Of a stretch of 19,988 bases of DNA, positions 1-6,207 are shown piece after piece. The DNA is from Tissierellales bacterium. GTDB lineage: Bacteria > Bacillota > Clostridia > Tissierellales > JASKZW01. The first letter of the stretch is position 1. The number at the start of each line of letters is the position of its first letter. The translations under genes were made by a program, and so were the position numbers. The stretch is from the NCBI GenBank assembly GCA_030152145.1, contig JASLIL010000028.1, positions 1 through 19,988 on the forward strand. The letters are read 5' to 3'. The notes below the pieces were generated by a model that did no database searches, was not told where the DNA came from, and saw only the letters and a list, made by a program, of their open reading frames with translations.

Positions 1-180
1 AAGCATGTTTCAGAGGAATATATATTTAATTTCGCAGGATTTTTAAAGCAGACTTCAGAGATGTTTGACAGGCAAATAATAATGATTACCCACAATAGTC
101 ATCTGGCTGCACTTTCTACTAAGTCATATAGGGTTAATAAAGTTTCAGGGACTAGTATTATAGATGAACTGAAGGAGTAG
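1..180 (+). CDS. C-terminal end of an SMC/RecF-like ATPase (partial)
   Basis: The frame is open from the first base to a TAG at 178-180, giving the last 59 residues of a protein whose start lies left of the window. The stretch QIIMITHNSHLAAL looks like the H-loop end of an ABC/SMC/Rad50-type ATPase: a hydrophobic strand, then T-H, then a helix. The preceding residues (KHVSEEYIFNFAGFLKQTSE) resemble the helix after the Walker B/D-loop in RecF/SbcC-like repair or phage-type ATPases. The subfamily cannot be decided from so little. The gene precedes the rny promoter, and no clear terminator separates them. The ATPase-fold reading is inference from motif shape. Confidence 0.6.
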   Translation, partial: KHVSEEYIFNFAGFLKQTSEMFDRQIIMITHNSHLAALSTKSYRVNKVSGTSIIDELKE

Positions 181-185
181 ACGTC

Positions 186-214
186 TTGACATTGCACTCT
201 AAAAGTTATAAAAT
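186..214 (+). promoter_or_regulatory. Sigma-A promoter of rny
   Basis: A perfect -35 TTGACA (186-191), a 17-base spacer and -10 TAAAAT (209-214, 5 of 6) lie just after the upstream stop codon. Transcription should start near 221, giving a 5' leader of about 80 bases before the rny ribosome site. Confidence 0.75.
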
Positions 215-299
215 CAAAGTGTATCAATATATGCAATTTTAAAATGTTGCTATAGTTATCTAATAAATATACAAGTAAATAGCATGGGAGGTGCATCGT

Positions 300-1823
300 A
301 TTTTTCAAGTGATATTAGGCACAACTGTAGGTGTAGCAGTTGGATTTTTAATAAGAAAATTTATAGCAGAAGGAAAGCTTAACAATGCAGAAGAGCAGGC
401 CAAAAGAATTTTAGAGGATGCTCATAAAGATGCAGATAATACAAAAAAAGAAAAGGTTCTTGAAGCTAAGGAAGAAATACATCAAATAAGAATTGAAAAT
501 GAAAGAGAAAATAGAGAAAGGCGTTCAGAGATTCAGAATTTAGAAAGAAGAGTACTTAAAAAGGAAGAGTCTTTAGACAAAAAAGCTTATACTCTAGAAA
601 AAAAAGAAGAGGTTTTAAATAAGAAAAGCAAAACTGTGGAAGTAAAGGAATTAGAGATTGAAAAAATCATAGAAGAACAGCTAGCTAAGCTAGAAGAAGT
701 TTCTGGGTTAACTACAGAGGAAGCTAAGGACATACTTTTAACTAAAGTTAGAAAGGAAGTTTCCTATGATTTAGCTAAGATGGTAAAAGAAATGGAATAT
801 GAGGCTAAAGAAACAGCTGATAAAAAAGCTAGGGAAATAGTATCATATGCTATTCAAAAGTGTGCTGCAGATCATGTTGCAGAATCAACAGTTACTGTAG
901 TATCTCTACCTAATGATGAAATGAAGGGAAGAATCATAGGTAGAGAGGGTAGAAACATTAGGACACTAGAAACTTTAACTGGTATAGACCTTATAATTGA
1001 TGATACTCCAGAAGCTGTAGTTTTATCAGGTTTTGATCCAATTAGAAGAGAAGTAGCAAGAATAGCTTTGGAAAAACTTATAATAGATGGTAGGATTCAT
1101 CCTGCTAGAATAGAGGAAATGGTTGAAAAAGCTAAAAAGGAAGTAGAGGAAACTATTAGAGAAGAGGGAGAACAGGCTATATTTGAGACTGGTATCCATG
1201 GTATCCATCCAGAATTAGTGAAATTACTGGGTAGATTGAAGTTTAGAACAAGTTATGGACAAAATGTTCTGAAACACTCTATAGAGGTTGCACATATTGC
1301 AGGAGCTATGGCTGCTGAGTTAGGTGCAAATGTAAATATTGCTAAAAGAGCAGGCTTATTGCATGACATTGGTAAGGCTGTGGACCATGAAGTTGAAGGA
1401 CCACATATTGATATAGGTGTAGATCTTGCTAGAAGATATAAGGAGTCTAATGAAGTTATACATGGTATAGCAGCTCATCATGGAGACATAGACCCAGAAA
1501 CAGTTGAGGCTGTTTTAGTTCAAGCGGCAGATGCTATATCAGCAGCAAGACCAGGAGCGAGAAGAGAGACTTTAGAGACATACATTAAGAGATTAGAAAC
1601 CCTAGAGGAGATAGCAACTTCTTTTGAGGGTATAGAAGATTCCTATGCCGTACAAGCAGGAAGAGAACTAAGGATTATGGTTAAGCCAGAAGATATAACT
1701 GATGATGAAATTCTTTATACAGCTAGGGAAATAGCTAAGAGGATTGAGTCTGAACTAGATTACCCTGGACAAATAAAGGTAAATGTAATTAGAGAAACAA
1801 GAGCAGTAGAATATGCTAAATAA
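300..1823 (+). CDS. rny: Ribonuclease Y
   Basis: RNase Y is a membrane-anchored endoribonuclease that starts mRNA turnover in Gram-positive bacteria. All parts are present in order: an N-terminal membrane helix (about residues 3-20), a long charged coiled coil (to about 190), a KH domain with GRIIGREGRNIR (about 210-221), and an HD domain whose metal site is LLHDIGKA (about 353-360), with GIAAHHGDIDP further on. The protein is about 507 residues, normal for the family. The start is unusual. The in-frame GTG at 291 overlaps the ribosome site GGGAGGTG (286-293) and cannot use it. The next in-frame GTG (309) is 17 bases from GGAGG. An ATT at 300 is 8 bases away, the ideal distance, so ATT is chosen as the likely initiator. 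The gene has its own promoter and precedes spoVS, a common clostridial arrangement. The family call is certain; the start is inference. Confidence 0.95.
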   Translation: MFQVILGTTVGVAVGFLIRKFIAEGKLNNAEEQAKRILEDAHKDADNTKKEKVLEAKEEIHQIRIENERENRERRSEIQNLERRVLKKEESLDKKAYTLEKKEEVLNKKSKTVEVKELEIEKIIEEQLAKLEEVSGLTTEEAKDILLTKVRKEVSYDLAKMVKEMEYEAKETADKKAREIVSYAIQKCAADHVAESTVTVVSLPNDEMKGRIIGREGRNIRTLETLTGIDLIIDDTPEAVVLSGFDPIRREVARIALEKLIIDGRIHPARIEEMVEKAKKEVEETIREEGEQAIFETGIHGIHPELVKLLGRLKFRTSYGQNVLKHSIEVAHIAGAMAAELGANVNIAKRAGLLHDIGKAVDHEVEGPHIDIGVDLARRYKESNEVIHGIAAHHGDIDPETVEAVLVQAADAISAARPGARRETLETYIKRLETLEEIATSFEGIEDSYAVQAGRELRIMVKPEDITDDEILYTAREIAKRIESELDYPGQIKVNVIRETRAVEYAK

Positions 1824-1899
1824 ATTTTTCATTATATTTTAGTTATGACTGTTATGAATAAAAATATATAAGATAACATTACACAAGGGGGATAATATA

Positions 1900-2160
1900 A
1901 TGGATATACTAAAAGTATCATCAAATTCATCACCAAATTCTGTGGCAGGGGCTTTAGCTGTTTGTATAAAGGATGAAGGAAGAGCAGAGTTACAAGCTAT
2001 AGGAGCAGGAGCATTAAATCAAGCAGTTAAGGCAGTAGCCATAGCTAGAGGATTTGTAGCACCTAGTGGAGTAGATTTAGTTTGTATTCCAGCTTTCACT
2101 GATGTAGAAATCAATGGTGATGAAAGAACAGCTATGAAACTTATAGTTGAACCAAGATAG
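1900..2160 (+). CDS. spoVS: Stage V sporulation protein S, copy 1
   Basis: This is a complete 86-residue SpoVS protein. The diagnostic run GAGALNQAVKAVAIARG (residues 35-51) and the ending PSGVDLVCIPAFTDVEI are typical of this Alba-like family. In Bacillus, SpoVS affects septation and spore coat or cortex stages. The family is thought to bind nucleic acid, but its exact role is not settled. The start ATG has AAGGGGG (1885-1891) at good spacing. The gene lies 76 bases after rny with no strong terminator between them, so read-through from the rny promoter is possible. A second copy follows directly. Confidence 0.95.
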   Translation: MDILKVSSNSSPNSVAGALAVCIKDEGRAELQAIGAGALNQAVKAVAIARGFVAPSGVDLVCIPAFTDVEINGDERTAMKLIVEPR

Positions 2161-2182
2161 GGATTTTAAGGGGGATAATACA

Positions 2183-2443
2183 GTGGATATACTAAAAGTA
2201 TCATCAAATTCAACACCGAATTCAGTAGCAGGAGCAATGGCAGTTGTATTAAAAGAAAAAGGAACAGTTGAACTACAAGCCATAGGAGCAGGAGCATTAA
2301 ATCAAGCAGTTAAGGCAGTAGCTATAGCTAGAGGATTTATGGCACCTAGTGGAGTAGACCTAGTTTGTATTCCAGCTTTCACTGATGTAGAGATTGATGG
2401 TGAGGAAAGAACGGCTATCAAACTTATAGTGGAGCCTAGATAA
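2183..2443 (+). CDS. spoVS: Stage V sporulation protein S, copy 2
   Basis: This is a second complete 86-residue SpoVS that matches copy 1 at 74 of 86 positions. Most changes fall in residues 11-29; residues 30-52 are identical and 53-86 nearly so. The start is taken as GTG at 2183, because the same ribosome site as copy 1 (AAGGGGGATAATA, from 2168) sits at identical spacing. An in-frame ATG at 2147 lies inside copy 1 and has no ribosome site. The duplicated unit therefore includes the ribosome site, about 276 bases repeated with 7 bases between. A terminator follows. The two proteins are probably co-expressed; whether they differ in function is unknown. Confidence 0.93.
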   Translation: MDILKVSSNSTPNSVAGAMAVVLKEKGTVELQAIGAGALNQAVKAVAIARGFMAPSGVDLVCIPAFTDVEIDGEERTAIKLIVEPR

Positions 2444-2453
2444 GATTGAATGC

Positions 2454-2489
2454 AACCCTACTTATATGAAAGTATAAGTAGGGTTTTTT
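2454..2489 (+). terminator. Rho-independent terminator of the rny-spoVS unit
   Basis: A 13-base-pair perfect stem (AACCCTACTTATA, 2454-2466, pairing with 2473-2485) with a 6-base loop runs into a T tract at 2484-2489. Confidence 0.9.
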
Positions 2490-2541
2490 ATACCCTAGAT
2501 TATAGTCTATATTTATATTATAATGGATAGAGGGGTTTCAT

Positions 2542-3327
2542 ATGAAAGCTGATTTACATATACATAGTGACTATTCTGATGGAAGCTATAGTGTAGAGGA
2601 GTTATTGGGTATGTTTGGAAATAAGCTAGATCTTATATCTATAACAGACCATGATAATGTAGATGCATGCTACTATTTAGAGAATTTTGAAAATAAAGAT
2701 GATTTTAATAATTTGGAAATTATAAGAGGGGTGGAACTTACTAGCTACTATAAAGAATGTGAGCTTCACTTGTTGGCTTATAATTTTAGTAAACTAGACC
2801 TTTTGTCTGATTACTTATCTGACTTAAAAAAGGATAGGGTCCTTAGGGCAAGAGAGATCGTTAGTAGATTAAATTCAAATGGTATTGGTATAAACTTAAA
2901 TATAGAAGAAATTAAAAATGTGGGGCTGCCTCATATAGCTGATGCCCTAGTAGATGAGGGCTATTGTAGGTCCAGGAAGGATGCCTTTAAGAAGTATCTA
3001 TATAAGGGTAGTATTTTTAATGTTAGAAAGAAAACTTATGAATTTCAAGAGCTTTTAGATATAGTATCTATGGTGGGAGGAACTTCGGTACTGGCCCATC
3101 CAGGGGAACTAGATCGATCCATATGGCTAGATTCAGAAATCTTAAAAAGAGTAGATGGTATAGAGGTTTATCACCCATCTAATCTTGGTATAGAAGAAAT
3201 CTTACTTAGAAAAGCTTTTGAGTACAAACTTCTGGTTACTGGAGGTTCTGATTTTCATAGCAAGCATGACATTCATAAGGTTGGTAATATATATGTTGAT
3301 ATAAACAGGAGTGATTTTTTTGGCTAA
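2542..3327 (+). CDS. PHP-domain phosphoesterase (TrpH/RNase AM-like)
   Basis: This is a 261-residue stand-alone PHP protein. The metal-binding set is visible: HIH at 6-8, D10, TDHD at 35-38, E65 in RGVELT, H76, H186 in LAHPGE, and D237/H239 in GGSDFHS. The closest known class is the TrpH/YciV type, represented by enterobacterial RNase AM, which removes 5' nucleotides from short RNAs or nucleotide bisphosphates. The real substrate here is unknown. The start ATG follows AGAGGGG. The end overlaps the PadR-type gene by 8 bases, so the two are co-translated. No upstream promoter is convincing. The fold is sure; the substrate is not. Confidence 0.88.
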   Translation: MKADLHIHSDYSDGSYSVEELLGMFGNKLDLISITDHDNVDACYYLENFENKDDFNNLEIIRGVELTSYYKECELHLLAYNFSKLDLLSDYLSDLKKDRVLRAREIVSRLNSNGIGINLNIEEIKNVGLPHIADALVDEGYCRSRKDAFKKYLYKGSIFNVRKKTYEFQELLDIVSMVGGTSVLAHPGELDRSIWLDSEILKRVDGIEVYHPSNLGIEEILLRKAFEYKLLVTGGSDFHSKHDIHKVGNIYVDINRSDFFG

Positions 3328-3694
3328 ATCGAGAAATAGACAGTTTCCATCAACCATAAGCACCACTTCCTTTGTTAAGTTGTATATACTACATCTTTTA
3401 AGGGAAAAGAGCTACTATGGTAATGAAATTATAGATGAGATTAAGGCTAGGCTAGACTATAAGTGGGAGCCTAGTCCAGGAATGGTATATCCGTTGCTTA
3501 GGGAATTGGAGAGTAATGGATATATAGTTGGCTGGTGGGATGAACCAGACAAGAGGTCTATTAGAAGATATAGGCTAACAGATCTAGGGATGGAGCACTA
3601 TAAGGTCTTGGTTCTCAACAATAGATCTGTCTTTGAAGATTCTATGACAATAGTTGGAAATGTTTTAAAAGATATATATAATGTAGAATTTTAA
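3320..3694 (+). CDS. PadR-family transcriptional regulator
   Basis: The product is a small winged-helix protein of 124 residues with the PadR signature: ILHLLREKSYYGNEIIDEI, then PSPGMVYPLLRELESNGYI, then RYRLTDLGMEHY. PadR proteins usually act as dimeric repressors, often of efflux or stress genes near them. The start is placed at TTG 3320, 8 bases after AGGAG (3307-3311). A GTG at 3311 overlaps that ribosome site and is not usable. The start lies inside the PHP gene (overlap 3320-3327), so translation is coupled. The target is unknown; the MATE gene in this window is 5 kb away and not obviously linked. Confidence 0.88.
   Translation: MAKSRNRQFPSTISTTSFVKLYILHLLREKSYYGNEIIDEIKARLDYKWEPSPGMVYPLLRELESNGYIVGWWDEPDKRSIRRYRLTDLGMEHYKVLVLNNRSVFEDSMTIVGNVLKDIYNVEF
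3654..3682 (+). promoter_or_regulatory. Probable sigma-A promoter of the aminotransferase gene
   Basis: TTGGAA (3654-3659), a 17-base spacer and a perfect TATAAT (3677-3682) lie within the last codons of the PadR-type gene, 45 bases before the aminotransferase start. Confidence 0.5.
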
Positions 3695-3727
3695 TTTAAC
3701 TAAATTTTTTTATGGAGGGATTACATA

Positions 3728-4915
3728 ATGGCAAAAGAATTATCAAAAAAAGGACTAGCAATATCTCCGTCAGTAACTTTAGCTATAACAGCAAAGGCAA
3801 AAGAAATGAAGGCAGCAGGAATTGATGTAGTAAGTTTTGGAGCTGGTGAACCAGATTTTAACACACCTAAGAACATTCAAAAGGAAGGAATAAGAGCTAT
3901 TGAAGAAGGCTTAACTAGATACACTCCAGCTTCAGGTATTAAGGACCTAAAAGAAGCTATTTGCGAGAAGTTTAAAAGAGATAACAATCTTGACTATACT
4001 ATAGAAAACATAGTGGTATCAAGTGGTGCTAAGCACTCATTATTCAACTCTTTAATGGCTATATTAAATGAAGGTGAAGAAGTTATAGTTATGAAGCCTT
4101 TTTGGGTTAGTTATACTGAGCTTATAAAAGTTTCAGGTGGTGTGCCTGTACTAATAGATACTAAGGAAGAAAATGAGTTTAAGGTTACTATAGAAGATTT
4201 AAACAAGGCCCTAACTGATAAAACTAAGGCTATAATCCTAAACTCTCCAAGTAATCCAACTGGTAGCATATATACAAAAGAGGAATTACAGGAAATAGCT
4301 GATTGGGTTGTTCAAAATGACCTATATGTAATTTCAGATGAAATTTATGAGAAACTTGTATATGAGGGAGAACATGTAAGCATTGCATCTTTAGGAGAAG
4401 AAATAAAGGAAAGAACAGTTGTTGTTAATGGAATGTCAAAAGCTTATGCTATGACTGGATGGAGAATAGGCTATGTGGCAGCTAATAAGGATATAGCGAA
4501 GATCATGAGCAATATGCAAAGCCATACAACTTCAAACCCTTGTTCTATCTCACAATATGCTAGTGTTGAAGGTCTTAGAGGAGATCAGTCAGCTATAGCT
4601 GAGATGAGAGGAGAATTTATTAAAAGAAGAGACTATATGGTTGAAAAAATCAATAGCATAGATAAGGTATCATGTCTGAAGCCTAAGGGAGCCTTCTATA
4701 TAATGGTAAATATCGAGAAGGTTTTAGGCACTACTATAAAAGGATATAAGGTGGAAGATTCAGTTTCATTTGCAAAATACTTACTAGATGAAGCTAAGAT
4801 TGCAGTTATACCAGGAGCTGGGTTCGGAGTAGATAACTATGTAAGATTATCATATGCAACATCAATGGAAAATATTGTAGAAGGTTTAGATAGATTAGAA
4901 AAGGCATTAGCATAA
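3728..4915 (+). CDS. PLP-dependent aminotransferase, aspartate aminotransferase-like (class I/II)
   Basis: This is a complete 395-residue fold-type I aminotransferase of the aspartate aminotransferase Ib type (AspB-like). Visible features are FGAGEPDF (38-44), NSPSNPTG (172-179, with N176), VISDEIY (201-207, D204 and Y207 contact the cofactor), the PLP lysine K238 in SKAYAMTGWR, and the carboxylate-binding R373 near the end. It probably moves amino groups between aspartate or a related amino acid and 2-oxoglutarate. Members of this family vary in substrate, so aspartate is a best guess. The ATG follows GGAGGG. The gene has its own candidate promoter and terminator and appears monocistronic. 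Confidence 0.92.
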   Translation: MAKELSKKGLAISPSVTLAITAKAKEMKAAGIDVVSFGAGEPDFNTPKNIQKEGIRAIEEGLTRYTPASGIKDLKEAICEKFKRDNNLDYTIENIVVSSGAKHSLFNSLMAILNEGEEVIVMKPFWVSYTELIKVSGGVPVLIDTKEENEFKVTIEDLNKALTDKTKAIILNSPSNPTGSIYTKEELQEIADWVVQNDLYVISDEIYEKLVYEGEHVSIASLGEEIKERTVVVNGMSKAYAMTGWRIGYVAANKDIAKIMSNMQSHTTSNPCSISQYASVEGLRGDQSAIAEMRGEFIKRRDYMVEKINSIDKVSCLKPKGAFYIMVNIEKVLGTTIKGYKVEDSVSFAKYLLDEAKIAVIPGAGFGVDNYVRLSYATSMENIVEGLDRLEKALA

Positions 4916-4925
4916 TTAGAAGCTG

Positions 4926-4956
4926 AAAGGAGATGATTTTTTATCATCTCCTTTTT
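4926..4956 (+). terminator. Terminator of the aminotransferase gene
   Basis: A 12-base-pair perfect stem (AAAGGAGATGAT at 4926-4937, pairing with 4943-4954) with a T5 loop ends in a T tract at 4952-4956. Confidence 0.88.
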
Positions 4957-5011
4957 CTATCTATGGAATGTTATGGTTAACATAATAAAATTTCGTAAAG
5001 GAGGATTGTTT

Positions 5012-5335
5012 TTGTTGGAAATAGATAATTCACACAAGGAAGAAGTTGCTATAAAGTATGCTGGCTATATAGAGGATTTGTCTATAAATAAATCTATCTA
5101 TGTGGGAGATCTTAGTATTGTGGATATAGAGGAGTTAGAAAGATATATGAAGAAGTTGGGTTACTCTGTAAAGAACCAGGCCTATGAGTATTTTATTCTG
5201 AACCAAGATCCAGCAGCAAAACTAAATGGAGATATACTGAAAATAAAATTGGAAGACAACTTTCTGGAAGAGGTCCAAGGAAAAACTCCGATTTTAGAAT
5301 ATGAAAAAAATAAAATAATTATAAAATTTACATAG
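5012..5335 (+). CDS. Protein of unknown function, 107 residues
   Basis: I do not recognise this protein. It is acidic to neutral, soluble-looking, and has no signal peptide or membrane helix. It begins LEIDNSHKEEVAIKYAGYIE and has an alternating helix-strand character, with a strand-like hydrophobic ending (ENKIIIKF type). The start is placed at TTG 5012, 7 bases after the strong ribosome site AAAGGAGG (4997-5004); TTG 5015 is also possible. An upstream ATG at 4973 has no ribosome site and sits just behind the preceding terminator, so it is rejected. The gene stands alone between that terminator and a gene-poor region. Good codon structure and the strong ribosome site support a real gene. Confidence 0.7.
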   Translation: MLEIDNSHKEEVAIKYAGYIEDLSINKSIYVGDLSIVDIEELERYMKKLGYSVKNQAYEYFILNQDPAAKLNGDILKIKLEDNFLEEVQGKTPILEYEKNKIIIKFT

Positions 5336-5377
5336 ATACCATGTAGGTGTATGAATGTAAATTTATAAGTCTGTTAT

Positions 5378-5413
5378 TCATATTAATGCATGAGGATTAA
5401 TATGAGGTTTTTT
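5378..5413 (+). terminator. Possible terminator of the 107-residue gene
   Basis: A 10-base-pair AT-rich stem (TCATATTAAT at 5378-5387, pairing with 5396-5405) with an 8-base loop is followed by T6 at 5408-5413. The stem is weak, and the same bases carry the ribosome site of a possible small frame, so the role is uncertain. Confidence 0.4.
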
Positions 5414-5509
5414 AGGGAAAAACAGATTGGATCTAAATATCTACACCATAGGTCTAGATATTCTGGACCTATGGAAAAAAGAAGAAACAAAACTCTAGTA
5501 ATAGTATAA
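5402..5509 (+). CDS. Possible 35-residue basic small protein or gene remnant
   Basis: ATG at 5402 follows GAGGA (5392-5396) at good spacing and opens a 35-codon frame ending at TAA 5507-5509. The peptide is strongly basic (MRFFREKQIGSKYLHHRSR, then a second basic patch EKRRNK and a hydrophobic tail TLVIV). I recognise no family. It could be a true small protein, the broken N-terminus of a lost gene, or chance. A 13-base-pair hairpin lies in its middle. Confidence 0.25.
   Translation: MRFFREKQIGSKYLHHRSRYSGPMEKRRNKTLVIV
5446..5474 (+). repeat. Strong hairpin without a T tract
   Basis: CCATAGGTCTAGA (5446-5458) pairs with 5462-5474 across a 3-base loop, giving 13 pairs. The single non-Watson-Crick pair is a U-G wobble only in + strand RNA (T5455/G5465); it would be an A-C mismatch in - strand RNA. 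No T tract follows on either side, so it is not an ordinary terminator. Confidence 0.6.
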
Positions 5510-5564
5510 CTAGCGACTAAAGGTAAAATCTAAGAGAAAATAAGAAAAAATAAAAGCTTTTACA

Positions 5565-5614
5565 ATAACTGCACAAAATAATAATTTTGTGCAGTTATCT
5601 ATCTTTTTATTTTT
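5565..5614 (+). terminator. Hairpin with T-rich tail, probable terminator
   Basis: A perfect 15-base-pair stem (ATAACTGCACAAAAT at 5565-5579, pairing with 5584-5598) with a 4-base loop is followed by T5 and T4 tracts (5604-5614). It lies 230 bases after the last clear gene, so it may end a small RNA or a leftover transcription unit. The other side is also A/T-rich, so it may work in both directions. Confidence 0.5.
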
Positions 5615-6133
5615 AGAATCCGTTCAGAAAATAAGTTTAAAGATCTATGTTTCGAGAAAATGAGCTCTTAAAATACTTTCCTAGCCTCTTTGTTATTGTT
5701 GTCAATACAATTACATAGGCCGAATCCATTCTCTTCTTATATGAGCTATAAATCGACTCTTATAGTTTTTCGTATTTTAAGCTTTTGCTTTAAGTTTTTG
5801 AGCCTCATATCTTTGAAATAATTAGCTAAAGACCCCTCACCAGTAACTTTTTTATCTGATCTATACTCCCTGACCTTTAAATCGAATTATACAATTCCTT
5901 TGTTTGGATTTTAGAAAACTTCAAAAGTCTGTCATGCTTATAAAAATTTATATTCCACTTTTAAACTTAAGAAGATCTGGTCTGGGTTTTAATCTAGCTA
6001 CGGGCAAAATAAATTTTATGCTGCTTTAATTTAGGTACTTCTGGGTAAGATTTCTTTCGAAGGCTATAGATAAGATTTTTCTATAGATGGTCTACTTTAA
6101 TTTTAAACTTCTTATAGGATCTTGATTTAGGCA
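5615..6133. other. Gene-poor stretch with no intact gene, possible decayed sequence
   Basis: About 520 bases with no credible intact gene on either strand. Translation of the - strand gives short open pieces in different frames (for example around 5745-5880 and 5640-5760), separated by stops, which would fit an old decayed gene. I could not match them to a family. A 16-base repeat at 6094-6109 recurs at 6199-6214. Confidence 0.4.
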
Positions 6134-6192
6134 TAAAAAAACATCCCTCTATTCTCAATTTACTTTAAGGTAAATATCCAATAAAGAGATGT
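6134..6192 (-). terminator. Terminator of the DUF5058-type membrane gene pair
   Basis: Read on the - strand, 6192-6180 (ACATCTCTTTATT) pairs with 6153-6141 over 13 pairs including two G-U wobbles. A smaller stem lies in the loop, and T7 follows at 6141-6135. Confidence 0.85.
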
Positions 6193-6207
6193 AGATTAAC
6201 TTTAATT

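Larger units (their letters stand above)
1885..2443 (+). repeat. Tandem duplication carrying both spoVS genes
   Basis: Two 276-base units, 1885-2160 and 2168-2443, each start with AAGGGGGATAATA and end at the spoVS stop. Nucleotide identity is near complete at the gene start and again from about codon 30 on, and lower in codons 11-29. Confidence 0.85.

Noticed and set aside
284..382. Short + strand frame from ATG 284 overlapping the rny start as a leader peptide
   Set aside because: No ribosome site lies before this ATG; the strong site is downstream of it and serves rny.
1830..1870. SigH-type sporulation promoter before spoVS
   Set aside because: A GAATA at 1856-1860 resembles the -10 part, but no AGGA-type -35 lies 12-14 bases upstream.
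2147..2182. ATG at 2147 as the start of the second spoVS
   Set aside because: It lies inside the first spoVS gene without a ribosome site; the extra residues are not part of SpoVS, and the duplicated ribosome site points to GTG 2183.
2519..2524. Perfect TATAAT before the PHP gene as a promoter
   Set aside because: No -35 is present at usable distance, and transcription starting near 2531 would remove part of the ribosome site of the gene at 2542.
4973..5011. ATG at 4973 as the start of the 107-residue protein
   Set aside because: It has no ribosome site, while AAAGGAGG at 4997-5004 correctly precedes TTG 5012.
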